Source: JBEKDJ01 sp050014415 (GTDB lineage: Bacteria; Desulfobacterota; BSN033; UBA1163). From it: DNA of 5,707 nt. This document shows positions 1-5,707 of this stretch, one piece after another. The stretch spans positions 1 through 5,707 of the forward strand of contig JBEKDJ010000326.1 in the NCBI GenBank assembly GCA_050014415.1, read 5' to 3'. Position 1 is the first letter of the stretch, and each line of letters opens with the position of its first letter. Both the position numbers and the translations under genes were made by a program. The notes below the pieces were generated by a model. It did no database searches. It saw nothing but the letters and a program-made list of their open reading frames with translations, and was not told where the DNA came from.

Positions 1-1248
1 TTTTATACGAAATATCTCGATGAAGCAGGCCGGACCTTTTATGAAACTTTCCGAAATGAAGGAAAGTGGCCTCCCTCTGGTTGCGAGGGCGTTTCTGAAG
101 TGGTTGCTGGTTTATTCAACGAACCCACTGTAAAAAGGGCAATCATCATTGTCGATGCTCTGCGATTTGATCTTGCTGCTAACCTGCGTAGAAAGCTTGG
201 TGAAGGCAGTTTAGAGCCCTATGTGGCAAACGTTCCTTCGGAGACCCACGTGGGTATGGCAAGTCTCCTTCCGCAACCAAATGTTCGGGTGGCCATTGAA
301 AATGGAAAGCTTCAACTCCTTTCAAATGCGGCTGGGGGTGACCTTTGTTACCGCTCTTATCGTTGGAAACTACTTGAGACCGTAGGAGCAGCACCTCTTG
401 GGAAAGATAAAAAGGGAGGATTACGTGACGAGATTCACTATCTTTGGGATTTAGTCGATCCGCCGAGAAGTTTGCCACGCCTTCTCATCCTTTTTGATAG
501 GGGCGTGGATGAGATCGGGCATGATTTAGGAAATGAGGTAATTCTTCACTTTGAGGAACTACTAAGCGATTTAGAGCGGGCGATACGCAAACTGAGATCC
601 TGGGGATATTTGGAAATTCATGTATTAACGGATCACGGCTTCATTCTAATGCAAACCATCGGCGACGTGCCGTTGATGGAAGTAGAAAAAGATCGGTTCG
701 CACTTTTGAGTTCTCGTTATGGTATTCTAAAAACAGGCGAAACAGTGGCAACAGCTATGGTGCCTTTCCCGCTTGACCAAAGTTGGTCTGTCGCTCTCCC
801 GCCTGGATTAAGAAGCTTTTCGGCCCCAGGAAAATTCTTCCATGGTGGAGCGACTTTACAGGAGGTGGTTCTACCGCATTTGAAATTCGTAACGAAGGCC
901 GCACGTTCTCGAATGCGGATACGAGTCCTGGTGCCACAAGTGGAGATATATACGATGGCTGTGAAAGTTGAACTGGTTCCAGAAAAGCCGATACCTGACA
1001 CTTTCTTTACTGACGAACCAGAAGCAATAAAAGTGAACGTTTTCCTGGGCTCACCGGATGCGCCCCGCTCTAACACTAAGATCATTGAAATTGGCCCTAA
1101 TGTAAAGGACCCCATTTCAGTTACCCTTATTCTCAATAGAGAGCCTGCAATTTCAGCAGGAACTGAAATCCCTGTTCAAGTAATAGACACAGACAAAGAA
1201 TCCTATGCTATAGGGCTTTTTGTCAGGGCAGCAAGAGATCTTGGGTAA
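1..1248 (+). CDS. pglZ: BREX alkaline phosphatase-superfamily protein PglZ, C-terminal part (5' end outside the window)
   Basis: The frame is open from base 1 to the TAA at 1246-1248, giving about 415 residues. PglZ proteins are usually around 800-900 residues, so the N-terminal half lies upstream. The GTG at base 100 is an internal valine, not a start. Numbering from that valine, alkaline-phosphatase-superfamily motifs follow in order: a metal-binding IIIVDALRFDL (Asp19, Asp24), PSETHVGMASLLP with Thr49 as the likely nucleophile, FDRGVDEIGH (Asp133, Asp137, His141), LTDHGF (Asp178, His179) and FFHGGATLQEVVLPH (His248). All metal and nucleophile positions I can recognise are kept, so the enzyme looks intact. 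A beta-rich tail of about 115 residues follows. PglZ is a core BREX protein, needed in studied systems for both host methylation and phage exclusion; its biochemical substrate is not settled. brxL begins 15 bp later, which supports co-transcription. The family call is firm; the BREX subtype is not. Confidence 0.93.
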   Translation, partial: FYTKYLDEAGRTFYETFRNEGKWPPSGCEGVSEVVAGLFNEPTVKRAIIIVDALRFDLAANLRRKLGEGSLEPYVANVPSETHVGMASLLPQPNVRVAIENGKLQLLSNAAGGDLCYRSYRWKLLETVGAAPLGKDKKGGLRDEIHYLWDLVDPPRSLPRLLILFDRGVDEIGHDLGNEVILHFEELLSDLERAIRKLRSWGYLEIHVLTDHGFILMQTIGDVPLMEVEKDRFALLSSRYGILKTGETVATAMVPFPLDQSWSVALPPGLRSFSAPGKFFHGGATLQEVVLPHLKFVTKAARSRMRIRVLVPQVEIYTMAVKVELVPEKPIPDTFFTDEPEAIKVNVFLGSPDAPRSNTKIIEIGPNVKDPISVTLILNREPAISAGTEIPVQVIDTDKESYAIGLFVRAARDLG

Positions 1249-1251
1249 ATA

Positions 1252-1258
1252 GAGAGGA
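1252..1258 (+). promoter_or_regulatory. Shine-Dalgarno site of brxL
   Basis: GAGAGGA lies 5 bases before the ATG at 1264, inside the 15-bp gap after the pglZ stop. It fixes the brxL start and leaves no room for a separate promoter, so brxL is very probably read from the BREX transcript. Confidence 0.7.
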
Positions 1259-1263
1259 ATAAG

Positions 1264-3321
1264 ATGAGTGAATTGAATGAATTGGTTTTAGACAATATTG
1301 ATCAGAAGGCAGCTGAGACTTTTCCAGGATTGGTTGTTCGGAAGGATCTCCTCCGGCGTGTTCGGAGCGCTTATAGCGTGCCCATGTTTGTTATCGAATT
1401 TCTTCTTGGAAGGTATTGTGCAAGTACTGACCCCCAAGTCATTGAAGAGGGGCTAGAATTTGTCCGTGATACATTAAGAAGCAAATACGTCAAGCCTGAT
1501 GAGCGGGAGCTGGTTAAAGCGCGCATTAAACAACAAACAACCTTTGAAATTATCGATAAGGTCAAGGTTCGTCTGGTTGAGACTCATGACAAGTATTGGG
1601 CTGAACTGGCGAATATCAATTTGGATTATGTAAATGTCGAAGACTCCGAGATCCGTAGACATGAAAGACTTGTTCATGGCGGTATTTGGGCAGAAGTCAC
1701 CCTTCGATACGACGACACTTATGTTTTCAAGAATCAGAATCGCCCGTTCTTCATAGAACGTCTGAAACCAATCCAGGTCTCCAATCTATCAATAGGAAAC
1801 TACCGGGAAGCCCGTGCCCGATTTTCACGCGACGAATGGATAATTTTCCTACTGCGAAGCCTGGGTCTTGAGGCTACCCACCCATACTTCACACCACGGC
1901 GAAGACTTCTTCTCCTTTCAAGGCTTATTCCTTTGATTGAAAAGAACTATAACCTGATAGAACTCGGCCCCCGTGGGACTGGGAAAAGCTTTGTATATCA
2001 ACAAGTAAGCCCTTATTGTCATCTGGTTTCAGGGGGTCAGACTACGGTTGCACAGATGTTTGTAAACCTTGCAAGCGGAGCCAAAGGATTAGTCTGCCTG
2101 TGGGATACGGTTGCCTTCGACGAGGCTGCTGGAGTTAGGTTTCCGGATAAGAATGGTATCAACATCATGAAAGGATACATGGAGGACGGTAATTTTTCCC
2201 GTGGGGCTGAAATGATCACTGCTGAAGGGTCGGTTGTGTTTCTGGGAAACCTGGATGGCGACATTGAAACCATTATTCGAACCTCGAATCTATTCTACCC
2301 CATGCCGGAAGAGATGGATGCCGCTTTCTTTGACCGTCTCCACTTCTACCTACCAGGCTGGGAGCTTCAAAAAACCCGAGATGAATATTATACGGATCAC
2401 TTTGGCCTGGTTTCAGATTATTTCGCGGAAGTGATTCGTAACCTGCGCAAAGAGAGTTATACCGACGTTGTGGAACGGTATTTCCGATTTGGGACTCATT
2501 TGACCGGGCGAGACCAGAAGGCAGTGCGAAAAACGGTGTCTGGCCTTATCAAACTCCTGCATCCAGATGGACAGGTGACCAAAGATGAGGTCGAAGAATA
2601 CATGATTCTCGCGATGGAAATGCGGCGCCGTGTTAAAGAACAACTTAAGAAAATTGCTGGAGTAGAATACTGGGATGTCAATTTCTCTTATATAGATCAG
2701 GAAAAGAGGGAAGAAAAGTTTGTCGGTGTGCCTGAAATGGGAGGCGGGCAGATAATCCTACCAGGTACCATGGCTCCTGGCTCCATTTACACCATTGGAC
2801 GAGATGTGGACAGTGGGAAACTCGCTTTATTCCTTTTGCAAACCCAGATCAGCCCCGGATCGGGACGATTCATCACCTTAGGGAACTTATCCAAAACGAT
2901 GAAGGAGGGAATCAAAACAGCCGAAGCCTATCTGAAGGCCAACATAAAGAACCTTGGTATCACTCGAGATTTTAAGAGTTATGACTTCAGCGTCCAAGCA
3001 ATCAACCTGAGTCAGGCCAAGGAGGGTGCGGAGACAGCAGTAGCCTTCTTTGTATCAATTGTGTCAGCCCTACTGGAAAAATCCGCACGGGACCAACTTG
3101 TGGTTCTCGGAGAGATGAGCGTTCAAGGGCTTCTTCTCAAGGTTTCCAACCTTACAGAACGGCTTCAGTTAGCACTGGAATCTGGTGCCAAACAGGTATT
3201 GGTGCCAAGTGAGAACAAACGCGATCTGGCTGATGTGCCAGATGAAGTTTTGAACAAACTGCAGGTGATTTTTTATACAGATCCGACAAACGCAGCAGTC
3301 CGAGCCATGGGGTTGGAATAG
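1264..3321 (+). CDS. brxL: BREX AAA+ ATPase with Lon-like C-terminal domain, BrxL
   Basis: Complete 685-residue protein, the usual BrxL length. An N-terminal region of about 200 residues precedes the AAA+ core. That core has Walker A GPRGTGKS (235-242), Walker B ending VAFDE (283-287), a sensor-1-like FLGN (326-329), and FFDRLHFYLPGW (355-366) carrying the probable arginine finger Arg358. Residues about 490-685 resemble the Lon proteolytic domain: the tail GAKQVLVPSENKRDL (641-655) closely matches Lon. The Lon catalytic Ser position reads Glu590 (EGAETAVAF) and the Lys position reads Arg633 (NLTERL), so peptidase activity by the Ser-Lys mechanism is not expected. Characterised BrxL is a ring-forming ATPase that binds DNA and is needed for phage restriction, so a DNA-acting motor fits better than a protease. 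The start is set by ATG 1264 with a good Shine-Dalgarno sequence. As the last core gene of type I BREX it marks the end of that module. Confidence 0.95.
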   Translation: MSELNELVLDNIDQKAAETFPGLVVRKDLLRRVRSAYSVPMFVIEFLLGRYCASTDPQVIEEGLEFVRDTLRSKYVKPDERELVKARIKQQTTFEIIDKVKVRLVETHDKYWAELANINLDYVNVEDSEIRRHERLVHGGIWAEVTLRYDDTYVFKNQNRPFFIERLKPIQVSNLSIGNYREARARFSRDEWIIFLLRSLGLEATHPYFTPRRRLLLLSRLIPLIEKNYNLIELGPRGTGKSFVYQQVSPYCHLVSGGQTTVAQMFVNLASGAKGLVCLWDTVAFDEAAGVRFPDKNGINIMKGYMEDGNFSRGAEMITAEGSVVFLGNLDGDIETIIRTSNLFYPMPEEMDAAFFDRLHFYLPGWELQKTRDEYYTDHFGLVSDYFAEVIRNLRKESYTDVVERYFRFGTHLTGRDQKAVRKTVSGLIKLLHPDGQVTKDEVEEYMILAMEMRRRVKEQLKKIAGVEYWDVNFSYIDQEKREEKFVGVPEMGGGQIILPGTMAPGSIYTIGRDVDSGKLALFLLQTQISPGSGRFITLGNLSKTMKEGIKTAEAYLKANIKNLGITRDFKSYDFSVQAINLSQAKEGAETAVAFFVSIVSALLEKSARDQLVVLGEMSVQGLLLKVSNLTERLQLALESGAKQVLVPSENKRDLADVPDEVLNKLQVIFYTDPTNAAVRAMGLE

Positions 3322-3331
3322 CGAAGAGCCT

Positions 3332-3340
3332 GGAGGGAGA
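3332..3340 (+). promoter_or_regulatory. Strong Shine-Dalgarno sequence in the brxL-nitrilase junction
   Basis: GGAGGGAGA lies 11 bases after the brxL stop and 7 bases before a GTG at 3348. It is the best ribosome-binding sequence in the window, yet it is too far (over 110 bases) from the ATG at 3452 to serve that gene. It therefore argues that the small GTG-started frame is translated, or that it is a relic of a lost gene start. Confidence 0.5.
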
Positions 3341-3347
3341 AGTTAAG

Positions 3348-3455
3348 GTGAAAGAATTTCCAAATGCCATCATGGACGTGGTTCATATTTTGTTTACGGT
3401 CTCAACTCCAGATCACTCAAGATGTAGGTTACACGCCCAAAGGGAATTATCATGA
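3348..3455 (+). CDS. Possible 35-codon small ORF or leader peptide, translationally coupled to the nitrilase gene
   Basis: A GTG-started frame of 35 codons begins 7 bases after a strong Shine-Dalgarno sequence. It ends in a TGA (3453-3455) that overlaps the next ATG (3452-3454) in the ATGA arrangement typical of translational coupling. The peptide begins MKEFPNAIMDVVHILF (GTG read as Met) and ends in a basic, polar stretch (HSRCRLHAQRELS). I recognise no domain; residues 7-20 are hydrophobic but too short and broken for a confident membrane segment. It could be a genuine small protein, a leader that feeds ribosomes to the downstream gene, or the remnant of a gene start left when the second module joined the BREX locus. 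The overlap and ribosome-binding site are directly visible; the function is unknown. An open frame this short can arise by chance. Confidence 0.35.
   Translation: MKEFPNAIMDVVHILFTVSTPDHSRCRLHAQRELS
3441..3445 (+). promoter_or_regulatory. Shine-Dalgarno site of the nitrilase-domain gene
   Basis: AGGGA lies 6 bases before the ATG at 3452. The frame upstream is closed by a TAG at 3425-3427 with no better start codon between, so this site supports 3452 as the start. Starting at the internal Met21 or Met22 would cut into the first beta strand of the hydrolase fold. Confidence 0.5.
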
Positions 3456-5254
3456 TACTCAAAGAAATTCAGCTGAATATTACTTTGCCTGAGCGCGGCA
3501 TTGGAATAGTAATGATGCAACCATTCGTCCAGTTAGATATCTCTCAAGAACCATATTGCTGGGCGGGGGACAAAAAAAACGAACAAATCCAAAGAATAGT
3601 AAGGACTCTTGAAATTGCACATCAAGCAGACCATGGATGTGAGAAAACCAATCTCATACTATTTCCGGAGTATTCGATTCCTGGGTTGGAAGGGATTCAG
3701 AAGATACAAGAAGTACTTAACAGTGATTCTTTAAAAAAGGGGACAATAATAATCGGCGGAGTTGATGGGCTGACGAAGGATGAATATGCTAACCTTTGCG
3801 GCGGCACGAGTACTTCGGTCCAAGAAAAGAATAAGCCAGATGAAGTGGGGCAGGAGCAATGGATTAACTGTTGTGTTGTCTTGGCAAAAGACGCTGATGG
3901 CATTGTCAAAAGGTGGATCCAACCTAAGATAATCCCATCTTGGCCAGAGAAAGCTATTGTCTGCAACGATATGTTCTGCGGTAAATCAGTGTATCTCTTT
4001 AGATGTAAATTTGAAAATGAGATAGATTGCTACTTTCTAGTCTTAATATGTTTTGATTGGATAGGACAAATCGGCTCTAACGATGGCGTGTGGGCAGTGC
4101 TGTCGGAGGTAAATAACTATTGGAAGAGTTCTGGTAGAAAAGATGTCCATTTTATTTTTCTTCTCCAGAACAACGATGAACCTAATCACCGTGATTTCCT
4201 GGAAAACGCTAGAAATTACTTCGAAAATAGGGGTATATGTCCATTTACTGCAAGGGATAATTCGGTCATTTTTTTTATTAATACTGCGGAAGGGGATAAG
4301 CCAGGGAAATATCAAAAATATGGGTACAGCTCTGTAATCTGTTCACCCAATGCCCCTTATGATGCTAACGGTTGTCCACCAACTTTTGCTCTAAAGACAA
4401 CTAAGCTTAGAAACACTGATAATCTTGGAAGATGCAAAGAGGCACTTTTCAGGGAGATGGGGGCCTGCATCCATTCGTTTGCGTTTAACACTCCTTCATT
4501 TATTAATGTTGGACCAACTGGAAGAAGTTTTATAATAGATAAAGCAAATATCCATCCGGTGGATGAAAGAACTGACGACCCAAGAGTGCCGAGCAAACCT
4601 GTGGCCGCATCCGTCAAATGGGTTAATGACCAACTAGATGATATTAAGTCAGTTTTGCACCATGAGGGCGGCAATCCATTAAGGGGGGAAATCGAACAAA
4701 AATATGAGGAAGTATCTAAGGCAATCAGACAATGCAATGACAGTTCTATAGTTAAGTGTCTGGAGCAGGCGCTATGTACTTATAATAAATGGATACATAT
4801 AGGTGAACGAAAAGTTCATGATGTAGATGACTGGGATGAAAGGGAGAAAACTGGCTTAGAGAAGCTTATTCATTCGCTGAGCATCATAAAGACATGTAAA
4901 CCATTGGAAGTGTTCAACACTGTAGCACATGGAACTATGAAAAAGGAAGCGAATGTCATTGATGTTATCGTTATTTCTGATGGTGAAACGCATGAGGTGT
5001 GTTTTGAACATGCCAAGAAACATTATCTTGGAAGTGAGCAGAGATTTGTAATAGTGGTTACCGATGATGGGAAAAGCTCATTACCTATAAGGGGTTCAAT
5101 CATGGCTGTTGAATATGATCGGTCTCACGGGCCCTATATACCTGACCCGGAAAGTAGATTTACGCATTGCGGGTATCGTAATCTGATTGATGCTTGTTTT
5201 CATTCGAGGACAATAAGGGAATTAGATAGGAAAATATCGAAAATTATAGGGTGA
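3452..5254 (+). CDS. Carbon-nitrogen hydrolase (nitrilase superfamily) fused to an unassigned C-terminal region; putative defence effector
   Basis: Complete 600-residue protein. Residues about 13-345 are a nitrilase-superfamily domain. The first strand is GIGIVMMQPF (17-25). The Glu-Lys-Cys triad is complete: Glu73 in LILFPEYSIP, Lys159 in WIQPKIIPSW and Cys200 in VLICFDW. Later family features also appear: FIFLLQNNDEP (234-244), VIFFINTAEG (272-281) and GYSSVICSP (291-299). The superfamily cleaves or transfers amide and nitrile carbon-nitrogen bonds; the substrate here cannot be read. Residues about 385-480 look helical and 485-600 alpha/beta, with strands VIDVIVISDG, RFVIVVTDDG and GSIMAVEYD; I do not recognise this part by motif. 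There is no signal peptide or membrane segment, and there are 22 cysteines, which fits a cytosolic protein. It overlaps the small ORF upstream by 4 bases and sits 4 bases before the next gene. This is not a standard BREX component. An effector fused to a partner-binding domain of an ABC-3C-like system is my preferred but unproven reading. A nitrilase domain is already known in a phage-defence protein, the reverse transcriptase of DRT type 1. Confidence 0.85.
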   Translation: MILKEIQLNITLPERGIGIVMMQPFVQLDISQEPYCWAGDKKNEQIQRIVRTLEIAHQADHGCEKTNLILFPEYSIPGLEGIQKIQEVLNSDSLKKGTIIIGGVDGLTKDEYANLCGGTSTSVQEKNKPDEVGQEQWINCCVVLAKDADGIVKRWIQPKIIPSWPEKAIVCNDMFCGKSVYLFRCKFENEIDCYFLVLICFDWIGQIGSNDGVWAVLSEVNNYWKSSGRKDVHFIFLLQNNDEPNHRDFLENARNYFENRGICPFTARDNSVIFFINTAEGDKPGKYQKYGYSSVICSPNAPYDANGCPPTFALKTTKLRNTDNLGRCKEALFREMGACIHSFAFNTPSFINVGPTGRSFIIDKANIHPVDERTDDPRVPSKPVAASVKWVNDQLDDIKSVLHHEGGNPLRGEIEQKYEEVSKAIRQCNDSSIVKCLEQALCTYNKWIHIGERKVHDVDDWDEREKTGLEKLIHSLSIIKTCKPLEVFNTVAHGTMKKEANVIDVIVISDGETHEVCFEHAKKHYLGSEQRFVIVVTDDGKSSLPIRGSIMAVEYDRSHGPYIPDPESRFTHCGYRNLIDACFHSRTIRELDRKISKIIG

Positions 5255-5258
5255 TAAG

Positions 5259-5707
5259 ATGATTACATCTTATTATAATAAATTGAAGGAAGGCTTAGAA
5301 GAGTTTGCATGGAGTGGAGAGCCGAGAATCGAACCATCCCCTATCAACACTTACCCACTCTTTCTGCTTCTTACCGCCAAACCAAATTTAGTCGGTTTTG
5401 TTGCATTAGATAAGCAGCCAGAGGAGAATTTCTGTAAAGGGTTTCAAAACTTTAAGGATTTGTATTCTATTCGCTCCAACGAATGGGCTGATTTCGATCT
5501 TACTTTGGTTCTCTGTAAAACTGATGGGAAGAAAGTCTTGGACGAATTTTGCAATAAAATTGAGCTTGACCCATATTTTTGCCGCAAATGTGTGATAGAT
5601 TTAAACAAGAGTTTAAAAGCTGAGTTGGGAGGCCTCCCTTTTGTTCCTCTCTCGCCGGAAAGCGTTGTTGGATTCAAAAGACCGGTTAGTGCTCAAACCT
5701 TTTTAAT
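5259..5707 (+). CDS. Partial protein resembling an ABC-three-component (ABC-3C) system middle component (3' end outside the window)
   Basis: The ATG at 5259 follows the nitrilase-gene stop by 4 bases, with a weak AGGG at 5248-5251. The frame stays open for 149 codons to the window end, so the gene is real but cut. Visible blocks are TYPLFLLLTAKPNLVGFVAL (31-50), DFDLTLVLC (78-86), IELDPYFCRKCVID (101-114) and LPFVPLSPE (126-134). The pattern of a hydrophobic strand containing FDLTLV, then E-x-D-x-x-x-CRK-x-V, then LPF-x-PL is what I associate from memory with the small middle component of ABC-3C systems, encoded next to an ABC ATPase and an effector bearing a C-terminal adaptor domain. I could not verify this by search. 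No enzyme motif is seen, in keeping with an adaptor role. The 4-base spacing suggests it is made with, and may bind, the nitrilase protein. If the assignment is right, an ABC ATPase gene should follow just beyond the window. Confidence 0.6.
   Translation, partial: MITSYYNKLKEGLEEFAWSGEPRIEPSPINTYPLFLLLTAKPNLVGFVALDKQPEENFCKGFQNFKDLYSIRSNEWADFDLTLVLCKTDGKKVLDEFCNKIELDPYFCRKCVIDLNKSLKAELGGLPFVPLSPESVVGFKRPVSAQTFL

Noticed and set aside
717..1136. 139-codon minus-strand open frame inside pglZ
   Set aside because: It lies entirely opposite conserved pglZ sequence, shows no recognisable domain and has a low-complexity, Arg/Thr-rich translation typical of an antisense shadow.
100..1248. GTG at base 100 as the true start of a 382-residue protein
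   Set aside because: The frame is open in the same phase back to base 1, no Shine-Dalgarno sequence stands before the GTG, and PglZ proteins extend several hundred residues further upstream of the VDALRFD motif. The protein is cut by the window edge.
3390..3431. Possible sigma-70 promoter (TTGTTT or TTTACG as the -35) before the nitrilase gene
   Set aside because: At 16-18 bases downstream there is no acceptable -10 (the positions read TCACTC or CTCAAG), so a promoter cannot be supported from sequence.
4357..4737. 126-codon minus-strand open frame inside the nitrilase gene
   Set aside because: It is antisense to the well-supported 600-residue gene, has no recognisable motif, and its Ser/Leu-rich composition is as expected from the complementary strand.
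5030..5120. Walker A-like GKSS near residue 540 of the nitrilase protein
   Set aside because: The context DDGKSSLP lacks the G-x-x-x-x-G-K-S/T loop, and no Walker B follows, so no nucleotide-binding site is claimed.
1..5707. CRISPR arrays, tRNA/rRNA genes, insertion-sequence ends or long direct repeats
   Set aside because: Reading both strands I saw no regularly spaced repeats, no tRNA-like stretch, no transposase motif and no paired terminal repeats. The window is almost wholly coding.

Overview
The window is a tightly packed, single-strand stretch of a bacterial (or less likely archaeal) defence island. It holds the 3' end of a BREX phage-exclusion locus followed by a second, different set of genes. 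All supported genes read left to right and spacing is very short (15 bp, a 4-base overlap, 4 bp). No convincing terminator or promoter is visible inside, so the whole block may be one transcript. The host cannot be named from this sequence. BREX loci are spread widely by horizontal transfer, and there is no rRNA, tRNA or housekeeping gene here.

Bases 1-1248 encode the C-terminal ~415 residues of PglZ, the alkaline-phosphatase-superfamily protein of BREX; its N-terminus lies before the window. Bases 1264-3321 encode a complete BrxL of 685 residues, with an AAA+ ATPase core and a C-terminal Lon-protease-like fold. In that fold both Lon catalytic dyad positions are replaced (Glu590 for Ser, Arg633 for Lys, at exactly the Lon spacing of 43). 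The order pglZ-brxL is the tail expected of type I (and also type IV) BREX. The upstream genes needed to decide the type are not included.

Bases 3322-3451 are a short junction. It carries a strong Shine-Dalgarno sequence and a 35-codon GTG-started reading frame that ends in an ATGA overlap with the next gene. Base composition falls visibly after this point: sampled 60-base lines of brxL are about 45-53% G+C, while those of the next gene run from about 33 to 43%. This suggests separately acquired modules.

Bases 3452-5254 encode a 600-residue protein not normally part of BREX. It has an N-terminal carbon-nitrogen hydrolase (nitrilase) domain with an intact Glu73-Lys159-Cys200 triad, followed by about 220 residues of helical and alpha/beta sequence that I cannot assign firmly. 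Bases 5259-5707 start a further gene, cut by the window end. Its motifs recall the middle component (MC) of ABC-three-component (ABC-3C) conflict systems. The most interesting reading is that these two genes are the effector and middle component of an ABC-3C-like system with a nitrilase warhead placed directly behind a BREX locus, with the ABC ATPase expected just downstream. That reading is inference and depends on sequence beyond the window.
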